A stretch of 64,000 nt of DNA from Nakaseomyces glabratus (lineage: Eukaryota > Ascomycota > Saccharomycetes > Saccharomycetales > Saccharomycetaceae). Both the position numbers and the translations under genes were made by a program. This document shows positions 9,744 to 21,800 of this stretch, one piece after another (position 1 is the stretch's first letter; each line of letters opens with the position of its first letter). The notes beneath the pieces were generated by a model. That model was not told where the DNA came from. It saw only the letters and a list, made by a program, of their open reading frames with translations, and did not search any database. The stretch lies in the NCBI RefSeq assembly GCF_010111755.1, contig NC_088954.1:434001-498000 (forward strand), in the 5' to 3' direction.

Positions 9744-10889
9744 ATGGGTCTTCCATCGATATCTGAAAATAAACATCTGAAAACGAATGGTACTGTCCAC
9801 AGGATACTGTGCTATACGCTTGCAACCATTTTAGGTAACTATGCAAGACAAGGTTTGGAGTATTTGACCAATTACGAACCTTCTTATGTTAGGCCTACCA
9901 CGGTGTTATGGGCTAACTGTGGTGGTTGTATTATGATGGGTCTATGCCAGGATTTACGGGAGTTATTCTTTTATGCAAACGAGTATCATGTGTTATTCTT
10001 GAGCATAACCACTGGGTTTTGCGGTTCTTTTTCTTCATTCTCAACTATGATTATTGAAATGTTCACTTACTCGGCCAGTCTAACCAACGAAAATATCGCC
10101 ACAGGTAGTCGATTACCAAATAGAGCTTACGGTATCATGGAATTCCTTTCTGTTATGATTGTACACCTTGGTGTATCCTTATCAGGTTTACTACTGGGTA
10201 GGAAACTAGGTAAAGAAGTCCTAATCCCATACTTCATTTCCAGACCAACTAAGACAGAGGTTTCATTAACGGATAATGAACCTACTGAACCATCAGATAA
10301 TAGCGGAGAAGTTATTGAAAAGACTGATTCATATGTTGAACCAGAATACTATACACCTAGATGGTGCGTCTATATCCTATTTGGTTTAGATCTATTTTTG
10401 ACTTACATGTCAATTCCTATCTTGGTTATGATCATTATTTTGACAGCTTTTTACGGAAACTATTCAAGAGGTGTGTGGACACTGCCTGTACTATTTGGTA
10501 TCCCTGGATCATTTTTAAGATACTACCTTTCCAAATGGTTCAATAACAGGAAGTCCTTGAGCATGTTCCCAGTTGGTACATTCATTGCTAACATCTCTGC
10601 TACCTTAATACTTTCTATCCTCATTATGGTACAAAGAGGACAAAAAAATAGTCAAACACATGAAAGAATTATCAACAATAAGAATACCTGTCATATTGTC
10701 CAGGCTTTGGGAAGCGGCTTCTGTGGTAGTTTGAGCACTGTATCCACATTTATCAACGAAGCCCACCAGAAGGACATCAGCTATATTCTTAGATATTATT
10801 TCATTACCATTTTTTGTGCCTACTGCTTGTGCGTAATCACATTGGGATCTTACTCCTGGACTCGTGGCTTGACACTACCGGTTTGTTAA
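9744..10889 (+). CDS. FEX1: Plasma-membrane fluoride exporter, two-domain Fluc/CrcB family
   Basis: 381 residues from the ATG at 9744 (upstream in-frame codons start only from TTG). Yeast Fex proteins expel fluoride across the plasma membrane and are two fused CrcB (Fluc) domains. Both repeats are visible: domain 1 with GNYARQGLEYL near residue 31, then GFCGSFSSFSTM near residue 92; domain 2 with GIPGSFLRYYLS and GFCGSLSTVSTFINE near residues 252 and 327. The repeated GxCGSxSxxST(M/F) segments are the pore-lining motif of CrcB. About eight hydrophobic segments are present, with a hydrophilic linker (residues ~165-205) between the halves. In S. cerevisiae the FEX1/FEX2 copies are subtelomeric; here the gene lies inside the HED1-RAD61 interval. 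Confidence 0.93.
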   Translation: MGLPSISENKHLKTNGTVHRILCYTLATILGNYARQGLEYLTNYEPSYVRPTTVLWANCGGCIMMGLCQDLRELFFYANEYHVLFLSITTGFCGSFSSFSTMIIEMFTYSASLTNENIATGSRLPNRAYGIMEFLSVMIVHLGVSLSGLLLGRKLGKEVLIPYFISRPTKTEVSLTDNEPTEPSDNSGEVIEKTDSYVEPEYYTPRWCVYILFGLDLFLTYMSIPILVMIIILTAFYGNYSRGVWTLPVLFGIPGSFLRYYLSKWFNNRKSLSMFPVGTFIANISATLILSILIMVQRGQKNSQTHERIINNKNTCHIVQALGSGFCGSLSTVSTFINEAHQKDISYILRYYFITIFCAYCLCVITLGSYSWTRGLTLPVC

Positions 10890-11293
10890 GCTATGGGTCG
10901 ACTTAATTGATGTTTGGAGGTACCATTATGTTATCCGAGGAGATACTATTCATAAATAGGAAACCTAATGCTCGTTCAGATGATTATATTAGGGATAACC
11001 TTATCATCAATATTTTCCTTTCAATGTGATTTTGAAAAGTTAGCTATTAAACGGAAACAATAGCTTTAACTAATTTGTGCTGTCAAATCAACAACTATGA
11101 AAAATAAAAGAACAAATACTATGATCAAATGATAGAGCTTAGTGTTCTATAGTAGTGATATTTTTTTGCCATGTTGAAATCGGATCAACAATGTTTAAAA
11201 TACAACTGTGTAATGCGTTCTGTATATTATACTAATTATGAAATAGTTGATATCATTCTCTTTTTTAGTATTACCACTTTTATATGCTTGTCG
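10890..11293. other. FEX-RAD61 convergent gap
   Basis: AT-rich 404-bp 3'-3' gap. Nothing beyond terminator-like AT sequence is seen. Confidence 0.4.
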
Positions 11294-13018
11294 TTATTTA
11301 ATGAGATCCATACTTAACATACAGTCATTAATTTTGTTCTGTATCTTCACATTTTCAACATGTAATGACGAAAGCAATTTTGTAAACCTCAATTTTAGTC
11401 TTTTTGTTTGTTCCAGCGTCAATGCTAGTTTATCAGATGATATTTTCGATCCAGACAAAAGATAAACTAAGCTAAGGTACTGAAATACCATGAGATTATC
11501 CTCTACAATCTTGCGCTCAGATTCTTCACATAATATTTTGCAAAGAAATCTTTCAATCTTTTCTTTCAAGTCACAGCTTTCTGTTATAGGATCATTTATC
11601 AATAGATTACATGATAGTACTGCCTTCAGCAAATGTATGTCATCGAGATCATTTTCATTTTCTATATCATCAATAATATGTTCCAACATATCAATGAAGA
11701 AGCTTTTATCCTTCTTGCTATTGCCAGCAAAGTTAATACCACTGTTAACCAAAAGAATCAAGCCCTTTAAGAGAACGTCCTCAATATCATTCTTGATAGG
11801 ATTGGCCTCGCTTTCATAATATTTGATGATATTAGTGAATATGCTTTTCAATGAGCATTCATCAAAAAAATTCAGCGACGAAGGAAATTGGACTATCAGT
11901 TTAACGAAAGCTGAAATATTTTTGTCATGATGATCTATTATTGCGCTGTAAGCATTTACCGATGATGATAGTTGCGGATATTTTCTACCAATTTCAGCTA
12001 TTTCTTCCTTGAAATCAATGTGATTGAGATCAATAATATTAAATTTAATAACATTTGCTATTGTAAACACCATATTATCTCCAATCTTGGAATCTCCATC
12101 GACTAGACAAGTTACCAGATCACTCAGTAGCATTTGGCTGAGTGGTTTAAAGACAGTATCAGTCTTGAATGAAAATTTATCCAAGGTATTAATCAAGTTA
12201 TCAGAGTAGTTTTGTATGATGAAGTCTTTCAAGTCACTATCAGTGAACATATTAATAAGTAGTTTAATTATTGCTAATACAAATGATTCAGCTGATGTTT
12301 CCACAGTAACCGCTTTTAGAGGTAGTAAAAGCTCATCTACATCATCTTGATACTGTAGCGCATGCCCTTGCTTTCGCATAGCTTTAAACTTATTACCATC
12401 GACCTGTTTACTGTCTGAATCCAGAGAATCATATAAAGATACTTGCCTGTGAACTACTGTAGCATTTCCTAAATTCCTATTCATGGGTAGCTCAGATTTT
12501 GTTGCTGATAGTTTCGTATTTTGTAAACTTGATATGCTGACCTGTTGGCCTTCATATAGACTATCGATATCCTCCAGGGCGTTTGTTCTCTTTCTATCAT
12601 CATCTGATTTTATTTGGTCTAGATAGTCAGATATATCCTGTATGGACGTCTCGAATTCAAGATTATTATCTGAAGCTGGCCCCCCATCAAAATTTTCTCC
12701 ATCTAACACATTATTAGACTGGTTAATCTCAATCTTCTTTCTGTAAGTAGTTTTCCTTTTCTTTCTCTTTGGTAGCTCAATATTATTGAATAAATCGTCA
12801 AATGAATCGCCTTGAAGGTCTAACTTGTTATCGCTTCGCTGACCAGCAACGTTAGAAAACACCTTGGCTTGCTTGTTAGAAGCACTGCTTATGCTGCTCT
12901 CAGATTTTGGTTCCATACTTAAATCTGACCTTACTGGAGTCATCTCATCATCGCTAAATTCAATATCATGACTCGTATCATAGTCATAGGAATGCGCCCT
13001 TCTCCCATACACTTTCAT
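11294..13018 (-). CDS. RAD61: Cohesin release factor Rad61 (yeast Wapl)
   Basis: 574 residues from the ATG at 13018; upstream codons in frame start only from GTG. Rad61 (Wapl) binds Pds5-Scc3 and promotes cohesin release, and it controls cohesion and condensation. The N-terminus MKVYGRRA followed by an acidic EFSDDEM segment parallels the S. cerevisiae start, then comes a basic patch (PKRKKRKTTYRKK near residue 83) and a conserved YQDDVDELLLPL segment near residue 223 that opens the helical Wapl-like C-terminal domain. The rest is helical, Leu/Ile/Asp/Asn rich. Length is a little below the 647 of S. cerevisiae. It is co-oriented with PSF1 as in S. cerevisiae (YDR014W-YDR013W). A PAC-type GCGATGAGC lies 137 bp upstream. 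Confidence 0.9.
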   Translation of the reverse strand: MKVYGRRAHSYDYDTSHDIEFSDDEMTPVRSDLSMEPKSESSISSASNKQAKVFSNVAGQRSDNKLDLQGDSFDDLFNNIELPKRKKRKTTYRKKIEINQSNNVLDGENFDGGPASDNNLEFETSIQDISDYLDQIKSDDDRKRTNALEDIDSLYEGQQVSISSLQNTKLSATKSELPMNRNLGNATVVHRQVSLYDSLDSDSKQVDGNKFKAMRKQGHALQYQDDVDELLLPLKAVTVETSAESFVLAIIKLLINMFTDSDLKDFIIQNYSDNLINTLDKFSFKTDTVFKPLSQMLLSDLVTCLVDGDSKIGDNMVFTIANVIKFNIIDLNHIDFKEEIAEIGRKYPQLSSSVNAYSAIIDHHDKNISAFVKLIVQFPSSLNFFDECSLKSIFTNIIKYYESEANPIKNDIEDVLLKGLILLVNSGINFAGNSKKDKSFFIDMLEHIIDDIENENDLDDIHLLKAVLSCNLLINDPITESCDLKEKIERFLCKILCEESERKIVEDNLMVFQYLSLVYLLSGSKISSDKLALTLEQTKRLKLRFTKLLSSLHVENVKIQNKINDCMLSMDLIK

Positions 13019-13218
13019 GGCGCACAAAGTAGACACGGTTATCTAATTGAATAAAGACTTCGACCTGGTTCCTTGATCAATTGCTTAGATTTTTCATTCT
13101 TATAAATTTACAGCAAACACTCAAGCTTTCTCAAAAATTTTTACGTGTCGGCAAGCTCATCGCGTTATATTGCTAATTGAATCATACGTAACAAGGTCTA
13201 TTAAGCAATTATATATCA
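13019..13218. promoter_or_regulatory. RAD61 upstream region with PAC-type motif
   Basis: The 200-bp gap between PSF1 (stop side) and RAD61 (start side). On the minus strand it contains GCGATGAGC (13155-13163 as GCTCATCGC on the plus strand) next to an AAAAATTTTT stretch near 13132-13141, the usual PAC plus RRPE arrangement. Confidence 0.5.
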
Positions 13219-13887
13219 TTAAATCTTTTGAAGATACCCTTGTTGGATAAGTCTCTCAACATCTGACTGGCGTACAAAGAATTGTGAGTCCTTGATCAGG
13301 TTGAACACACCGTATTCCGTTTGTATCTCACCTGCGTCTTTCAACACACGCACATCTATAAATACATCGCTAGGTGGTTCCAAACTGCCTGACAAATCAA
13401 TATCGGCCATACTCTCACTCTTTAGTTCTGTAATCAACTCACCATACTCCTTCAAGTACTCTTGTTCATAGTGCGAAAGAGAATTCGTCTCGTCTTCATT
13501 GGATCCTGAGTAAAGCTCTATACCTGTACCGTTATTGCACCAGGCTATATTATCCAGAATATCTGTCCGCAATTTTTGGTACGCCAAAAGGCATCTTTTA
13601 TTCCTCTCCATACACAGCAATGTGACGAAGTACTGGCACTTCACAATCTTCTCATCCAGATGAGCAAACTCCTCTGCGTTGCCATTGTTTCTCAAGAACT
13701 CAGCGTTCCTTCGAAGCTGGTCAACTTCATTCAATATATTTCGCACTAACTCGTCATGATATATAGGCAGCCTGCTCAATAAGTTCACACCACCACCGCT
13801 CTGTAAATCCTCATTAACTCGCCGTTGGTTCAGCTGCTGTGTTCTCTTAGCCTCCAGTATAAGTTTATTCGCCAAGTCACCATACAT
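13219..13887 (-). CDS. PSF1: GINS complex subunit Psf1
   Basis: 222 residues (S. cerevisiae Psf1 about 208). Psf1 is one of four GINS subunits; GINS joins Mcm2-7 and Cdc45 in the CMG replicative helicase. The N-terminus MYGDLANKLILEAKRTQQL is diagnostic for Psf1 and is followed by the helical A domain with the family's conserved LLCMERNKRCLLAYQ (near residue 91). A small B domain closes the protein (VRVLKDAGEIQTEYG, LIKDSQFFVRQSDVERLI). The acidic-Ser loop (SGSNEDETNSLSHYE) joins them. The ATG at 13887 is unambiguous. A PAC-type motif lies 146 bp upstream, shared with RRG8. Confidence 0.97.
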   Translation of the reverse strand: MYGDLANKLILEAKRTQQLNQRRVNEDLQSGGGVNLLSRLPIYHDELVRNILNEVDQLRRNAEFLRNNGNAEEFAHLDEKIVKCQYFVTLLCMERNKRCLLAYQKLRTDILDNIAWCNNGTGIELYSGSNEDETNSLSHYEQEYLKEYGELITELKSESMADIDLSGSLEPPSDVFIDVRVLKDAGEIQTEYGVFNLIKDSQFFVRQSDVERLIQQGYLQKI

Positions 13888-14185
13888 TGTTTAATATTCC
13901 CGTACTTCCTCAATGGATATAGTACTGTTCTAAAGGTTCCTGGGACATAAATGGCTTTATTATTATCTTCTATATCTGATATGAACTGCGCATTGTCTGA
14001 TCGTTATGTCTTTATTTTCGCGTAGCTTAAAAGCGATGAGCTCAGTCACGAGAACAACACATACAGTAATATTATAGTGTTATATAATCGAGCCATGAAG
14101 AGCCTTGATAAAGTACTCATATTCCCCCCAGCAACTTGAAGAATCTACGAAAAGCTAGACTACTCGTTAGCGCTAAATTTGTGAT
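13888..14185. promoter_or_regulatory. Shared PSF1/RRG8 divergent promoter
   Basis: 298-bp bidirectional promoter. GCGATGAGC (PAC) at 14033-14041; a TCGCGT near 14018 resembles an MCB/SCB core and would fit G1/S expression of PSF1, though it is not an exact ACGCGT. The two genes are not neighbours in S. cerevisiae, so the promoter was formed by a rearrangement. Confidence 0.45.
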
Positions 14186-14968
14186 ATGCCAAGATTGGAA
14201 CGGAATGTATATAAAGGACTCATCACTTCGTTGTCAAGGAAGAAGCCAAGCAATAGCCTTGCAGTGAAGGAATCGCCATTGCTTACAAAATTCGAGCGAT
14301 GGTCTGGCAAAAGGATGAAACTATTTTTTGAAAGCGAGGACAGCTTTGAACATTATGGATTGCGAGATCTAAAGCTGCCACACAACATGCTAGCAAATAA
14401 ACTAGCTTCACCCATCCGAGCTGAGCGTAACACTCGCTATAGAATACCGAAGGAGTTTCTTATCAAACTGAACTTATATAAAGACGCAACTAACAATGTC
14501 TTACAACTGAAGGCAAATTTCAATGGTGTTACAGGTCTAGGGACTACTTACATTCACAATAATAAGAAGTGCTTGGAGATGAAGTTCTGTGATATCAGCA
14601 GATGGTCTTCAAGGCAGCCATTAAAGGTACCACCACTTCCGATCGTGGCAGACAAGTCAGCTCTGCTTAAAGATTACGAGAACCAACTTATTCGAGAATT
14701 AAATGAATGCTTCTCTAAATTGAAAACGACTTCGAAGCACGATCACAATACTGTGAAGTTATACGTGAGCACAGAGAATAACCTACTGATGGATGTCGAT
14801 ACCCAAGGAAGTTTATGCATAAACTTACAATCAATCACAGATAAACTGCCACACACCATGCTGGAAACAGTCACAAACGCACCAATCCATATCTCAGCAT
14901 ATAGTAACATGGACTTTCTAACCACTCTACATAGATTACTCGGATACTATCGGCACAGGAATCGGTAG
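14186..14968 (+). CDS. RRG8: Mitochondrial protein required for respiratory growth Rrg8
   Basis: 260 residues (S. cerevisiae YPR116W about 277). Rrg8 is a mitochondrial protein needed for respiratory growth and mitochondrial DNA maintenance; its biochemical activity is not established. I identify it mainly by position, directly upstream of the YPR117W homologue and MRI1 in the S. cerevisiae order, plus similar length. The protein is basic (MPRLERNVYKGLITSLSRKKPSN), with no membrane segment and no recognised catalytic motif. Its C-terminus has a conserved-looking HISAYSNMDFLTTLHRLLGYY. Confidence 0.8.
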   Translation: MPRLERNVYKGLITSLSRKKPSNSLAVKESPLLTKFERWSGKRMKLFFESEDSFEHYGLRDLKLPHNMLANKLASPIRAERNTRYRIPKEFLIKLNLYKDATNNVLQLKANFNGVTGLGTTYIHNNKKCLEMKFCDISRWSSRQPLKVPPLPIVADKSALLKDYENQLIRELNECFSKLKTTSKHDHNTVKLYVSTENNLLMDVDTQGSLCINLQSITDKLPHTMLETVTNAPIHISAYSNMDFLTTLHRLLGYYRHRNR

Positions 14969-15809
14969 TTAGACCAGTAGTCTCTTCTCCTAAGCGAGTG
15001 TAGGAGCTATTACCTTTCCGACTCAACCCATGCGCTTCACGTGACTGTTCTAAATACTTATGGGTCCCAGTTTAACCAAATTCCTTTTGTATAAGTCAAA
15101 GGGAACAGTAGCCAAAAATGAAGGAAGTTCCTACGACTATCTGTCAGAGTTTGGACCCTTGTTCCCTTCTTTGCCCTGTTTGTGTAGTTGATTGATTGTA
15201 TGTGGGGGGGATTATTTTTCAGCTGCGTCCTTCTGAGAAATAAGCTTCCATCTTGCGCATCTGTCAAAGGATTTCTAAGCTTACAGAGCTTACGGAAGAG
15301 ATAAGTGCGGGATTGCCAGAATTACAGATTAGTGGGCAAGAAGAAACGGGACCAACTTGAGTTGTACGGGTGTCTCTGTTTAATGCATAGGATAGGTACT
15401 GCAATTTGGACTGTTCGGGCTGTAAATTGGAAAATGCTTTCGGTTCGGTAATTTCAACTGAAAAAAAAATATCCAAAAAATCCCGCGATGAAGCACAATG
15501 CCTGTGGTAACTGATAGCTGAGTTAGTAGTTTTGGTTGCTTATCATTTGGGAATAGAAGAATTTTTGAGAAAGGTTCTTATCCAATTCCTATAACAGCAT
15601 TCCGATTATCAGTTTATTGCGGCGGATAGTTGATATAAATTGGTAACCCTTTAAAAAAAGAAAGCAAAATAACAGGCAGATAATCATAGCGATAGGAGGT
15701 AATCAGCACTTTTTTTTGATCTATTAGTATATTAGAGCTCGCTGTAACAGAAACGAGAATTATGGCTCTTTATGCAAAATCAAGACTATAGAGAACAGTA
15801 GGAAAGGTA
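14969..15809. other. RRG8-HOB2 intergenic region
   Basis: 841 bp. Contains a TCACGTGA octamer (CACGTG at 15038-15043, Cbf1-type), a G7 run near 15203-15209 and poly(T)/poly(A) tracts. The short ORFs here lack support. Nothing else seen. Confidence 0.4.
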
Positions 15810-18800
15810 ATGATAGAGTTAATTTCAGTACACAATGTATTGCAGTTGTTGCATATAGCATTCAAAGTGCTGGTAGCAGAAGTACTGCTTCAGGCATTTA
15901 TTTGGTTAGTACTCAGCTTTTTCAACCTTCCCATTAAAGCATTTTCGTTTGGTGTACTCTTGGGACCCGCTATTAGAAATGTGCTAGTTCAATTCAAGGG
16001 AGTGAAGCTAACGGTGCGATCAATAACACTAAGAGCCAGTTTGCAGCCCTCGATTATTTTCAATTCTATTAATGTGACGCTCTCTGATGTAATTGACAAA
16101 GGTGATAACGATACGGATCAAAATGCTCCTGCAGTACCGAGAGTTAGAATTAAAATGAATAGCTGGCAACTTTGGCTTGTCAACATCTTGACAAAATTCC
16201 AGTTTTATTTTGCAAATGTCTACATTACACTTGCGGATAATCACATGATAAAAGTGGATCTGGTATCTGCTTCTATCTCAAAAGTTGGTAAAGATACCAC
16301 TAATATAGAGTTTTTTGCTCATGAGATCGAGAAAGGGGACGAGTTCACGATGAATCATGTAATATACATGTTGTCATTTAAGACAAATCGCGCAAAAGAT
16401 GATGAAGAGAAAGGGATCGTTATTGAACTGTATGAATGGAATTCCTATCTGAAGACAACGAACACGGTTATTGATTACCACAGCTACCAGAAAAAATACT
16501 ATAGAGTTCCGAAAAGTGTAGCCCCGGAAGTGGCAGAGGATTCTAAGCTTTCCTCAACCCCACAAAGTTTTGATGATTCTATTATTCATAAGATCATTGA
16601 TATGAATAGACATTTAATAAAGAGATTGCGAATTATTGATGTTAAAATAGAGAACATAGATGTTGTTTTTTGTCCTTCCTTTAAAATATCAGTGTCAAGT
16701 TTTCAGTTTTGTTTAAAATCTATGAATAAAACAGAAAAACGATCTGTTTGGGAGTTGGTAGAATTTAATAGCAGTATTTGGGAAGAGTACGAAATAACAT
16801 TATCAATGAATTCAATAATTTGTGAGTCAGGTCCAGATACATGCCTCAGATTACCACTTGTAAATATATTGATAACGACCGACTGTATGGCACATTACAC
16901 AAATGGGGTTCCATTTGAAAATTTGAAAATTGTTACAACTATCAACGTCATTAATCCTTCATTTTTTACTACTTCTGAGCAAGTATTGAAGTTGCTGAAA
17001 ACATTCTTAATCAAGGGTAACACAGAATCGAAAAACGAAGATACATTGAACAGTTTCCCCATCGATAATTTCAGAATGGATAAGTTTCCATCATTTACAT
17101 TGGAGTACTCGTTCTCGAACTTTACGTCAACTATTGGCCTTTCTAATGAGGAGGATTTGAACTTGTCTTTGTTCAATGTGCAGGCTATTATATGTCATTC
17201 CAGTGTTGTAGATGAGCTAAGTATTCCTGAAATGACGTTGGAAAAGGTACAATGGTCGTTTATAAAGAGTTCATCTCCCAAAAAAGAATTTAGCAACTAT
17301 ATTAAAATTGTGGGTTTAAGTATATCTTACTTGAGGTCATCGCACTTAGCTGATGTTCCGCCATTGTCTATTCCACTATGTGGCCTAGAGCGCCTAGATA
17401 CGTTTATTGAGGATGTCTTTTCAAAGAATTCACGTGTAAATTCCACTTTGAGGCATTTCTCTCTTACGTTGGATAGCCTAAAAGTTGTTGATAAACTTAG
17501 TGGCTTTATGAGCAAAATCAATTCTGTGATGCATGACAATGTAAGTAATAAAAATGAAAATATGCCAGATCTTGAGAGTCATAAGGGTACGTCAATAAAA
17601 AGAAAGAGAGGGTTAGCTAAGTTAATTAATGATCTCAATTGGACATTAAGATTTCGTTTCAAAGATGTGACAATATCGTTGATCGTTTCCGGTTTTCTTC
17701 CCAAATATTTGGACCCAATTGACAATGCTGACTTGAACTTAACAGATATTGACAGAGGTATTAAAATTACTTTCAAAGAGTCATTACTTTTGATTGATAA
17801 TGATGGTAAAAGATTCAGTTTATTCAACGCCACATTGTCTAGAATTATCGACAATATCAATAAAGAATCTGAAGTAGGTGGCATTTTTGTGCTAAACGAC
17901 TTTGTAGTTTATCAGCCGAAAAATTCTAATGATATTTCAATAAAGCTACCGCTGGTTCATATGAAATTTGATGTGTCTACACTTTGGCTGATATTTTTTC
18001 TAAAATCAATTTGGGAGCGCTACAGTGTAACAATGTTGAATGCATCAAAAGAGAAAGTTAAGAAAATTAAGAAGCCTACTATGAGAAAAACGCTCCGCAT
18101 ACAAGCTAATGAAATTAATATACATGTCATGTTAATGAGTGGAAACCCAATTGTGTTTGCAATTGAGGACCTAAACTTTGACTCATTGTCCATGATGGTC
18201 AGCCTTCAAAATTTCAGATTATTATGCAAGTCTGTATATATTACAAAGATACCAGTGCTAGTAAATTTAATGCAAATTAGAGACCTATCTGTTGATCTGA
18301 AAAAGCTGGGAGAACATTCAGCAGTACCAATAACCACTTCCTTAATTCATTTCCAAACAGAGTATCACCTTAGATTGTACATTATCATTGATGATATTAT
18401 CACAATGTTTAAATCTTATAAACAAATTCATTTGGCATTTAGTAACATACTGTATTATAGGAGACTATATCCATCCAGAATGTTTGCTGCAAAAATTCCA
18501 AAGATAAACTTCAGTGTAGAGAAGTTTTTGATAGACATAGAAGAAGATCCCTTTGAGCAGGAATTGGGCTTGATTTATAAAGTAGGTGTCTCCGAGCAAC
18601 GAGAAAGAATAAGGAAAGAGGTGGAGTTTGACAATGAAGTTCGAAGATTGAAAGAAATGACACCGGAGGAGCAAGAGGAGTTCTTGTCAAGAGTAAATAA
18701 TTATCCATATCGTGGCCGGATGAGTGAAAACTATTACATTCAGCAAGCAAGAATGAGATTATTGGAGCATTTTTCAACTTCATGGATTGTTAGATATCGG

Positions 18801-21800
18801 AAGGCAAAACTTCTACATCATCAAGCACCTTATCATGTTGAAGAGAAACGTTATATTGATACCAAGTACTATGTCTATAGTAAGGAAAGGGTTATTACAA
18901 CAGCAAATTTAATAATTGACAATCTAATGCTGAATATTGGTCCACCATCATTCCCGGTTGAGAATCATATGGACTTCATTCATAAATATGGTAAAGGAGT
19001 ACCGAAATCAATGGAGTACACTCTTTTGATAATGATGGGAATGAATATCTATAGCGATCTGTTTGAGTTAAATCTCAGGGATTATCCTATACCAGTGATG
19101 TCCTTCTCACAGGTGAAGACTGATGGTGATATTGTTTTTGCTGAGAAAATGCCTATAGAAGATTCCCATAGAAGTATTTTTGTGCCATTCGTTAAATCAG
19201 CAAGTGCAGTACCATATAACATTCATAATAGTTTTTATGGATCACATATTATTAGGACTTTGAACTCCATTAAGATTTACTATAACTTGAACTCTAGGAC
19301 AGAAGCTGCTACTCCATCTTTCTTAACATGGGGTAAATCTTTGCAACCTGCATTTGAGTCTCTAATGCTGTGGTTTGATTATCTAACTAAACCTCCACTT
19401 GATCCATCTGAGAAACTTGGTTTTTGGGATAAATTCAGGTTTATAGTCCATGGGAGATGGGTCTTTAAATTTGAAAAAGATAGCTCTTTTCATCTCCATA
19501 TTAAAGGATCTTACGATCCATATAAGATTGCTGATGATGGTGCAGGTGTCTCGTTCTGTTGGTCTGATAATACAGCCGTAAAAATCCATGATTCTTCTGA
19601 TCCAAAGAACTTTTTGGTGATTGATTCATCTCGATTTTTGCTAGCTATTCGTGATTTTACAGAGGTTGACAAATTTGAAAAAATATTCATGAAACTACAC
19701 GGAAATGTTACATGGAAAATGGGACTCTTGTTTGAACAGGGTAACTATGAAAAAATCGGAGAAGAAGACAGAGAAGCGCCTTCGAGACCTCATTATGACG
19801 TCGATCTGGTTAATCCGATATCTGTGCGTAATAAGTCAACACATGATTCGTACTCTGGCTTTAGGAGCAGATTCATTCATATGTCATTTGGGGTCTATTC
19901 TTACGGAGCGAATGCCTATAATAATATGTTTATTGCACCAAATTCATTTGCATTATTTTTGAGATGGTGGAATTTATTCCATCAATACACATCTGGGCCT
20001 ATTAGGCAAGGACCTTTGTTTACCGAGCTTGTACAAAATAAGAACAAGTTTGGTAAGGCTCTATTTACAATCAAATATCAGTTGCATTTGGAACCTTTGA
20101 TCATCTCACACACATTACGTCATATGAGTTCAGAGTATAGTAGTTTTGAGGGTAAAAACGTGATATTTACCGGCCTAAAAGGCAGAGTAAGTTCTTTGAA
20201 AATGGATTTCCATCAAAAAAGGATAAAATTGGCTCACATATATGAGAAGTTAGAATTGACAAATTCTGTATGGAAGTTTAGAATGTTTGAAGGAGAAATG
20301 GATTGTTGTGATGCCGACGTAAGGATTATAGCTGCTGAATTTGCACAAAGTAAAATAGATGATATATTATCGGGTATGAAGAAGTCCGAAATAATTGACA
20401 GGGAATCTCCTCAAAAGCCACTTTCCACTGGTAATGATGAATGGTTTGATCTTCATGACTACCATGATGTTGATCATGTGCCATTGGATTCAGAGCCTGT
20501 GGATTTCAAGGCAGAGCCGCTGTTGTACTCTCCTCGTATGTCATATTTTAGAAAAATTAATGAAGATGGCTTTCCTGTGTCATACCCATTTGGTGACGAG
20601 GATTCGCATGTATGTTTAATAGGTAGAAACCACCCAGAATCTACTCAGAAAATGCTTGCCAGAGAGCGAAAGCTGGAAATTGAAACTCGTTTATCTGAAA
20701 TAGAATCCGAATTCAAAGATTTTGAATGTTCTAAAATGACCGAGTCCCATAAATATAAATTGAAGGAACTCCAAAGTGAAAGACATGAGCTAAAGCACAG
20801 TTTGCACATAATACACAATATTTTACGGGACTTGAGACTTTCAGAGGAGATTTCGCGGATATATACTAATGATGATTTGGAGAGCTCGATTGGCTCTGGT
20901 GTCTCATCTGTCAGCAGCGGTAGAAACACTAATAATGAAGCTGCGTTGTTGAGAACAAATACTATTGAATCTTTTGTTTCAATGCGCAAAAACTCATCTG
21001 TGAATGCAGTTTCTTCATATGATAACCGGTTCATGTTACATAACATTCACTTGAAAATCAACAAGTCAATTACTCATCATCTTTTGGACTATATTCATAA
21101 CTGGTACGAAAGGAAATCGATGAGATTTTTTATGACTTATAAATCTATTTGTATTGTAGAAGAACTGTTGAAACTATCTTTAAAAGGTACAAAATCAAGA
21201 TTTCAAGAATATGGCTCACTCTCTGAATTCTTTAAAACATCCAATGCAGAATTCATTGAGCAATTTGATAGATTGAATCGTGAAGTTTCCAATGATAGTT
21301 ATGAAGCTATTGATAGCTTTTTGTTTCGATTGGTATCACCCCAGGTTCAGATACGTTCTGACTGTGAACCTAACGATGCTTTAATTTTATCTGCCAGGGA
21401 TATCGAAGTTGGTATTATTGATATCAATCAAATCTATGGTGAGAATGGAAAAAGATTGCCTACAGATGTTGACACTATTGTCGAAACGAGATATTGTGTT
21501 GTTTCTAAAGACTTACAACTTTTTGCCTTATTTAAGAATGATCTCATTAAACATGGAGCTCGTGGCTTTAAAAGTCATGGGTATGGACTAGAAGAGAATT
21601 CAACTTTTTGGCCACCCTGGATCCCATTGGAAATGTGTTATGATGGGTCTCTATTAGAAAAGAATGTTGTGTTGCGCAGAAGATCTATGTATCTGACATT
21701 CACAGCACCTAATAGCTTATATTTCAGTCAAAGGAATGACCAAAATATTGTTACAACCTGTTCAAATATAAGAATTGCATTCCCTGGTCTTTTAGTTACA

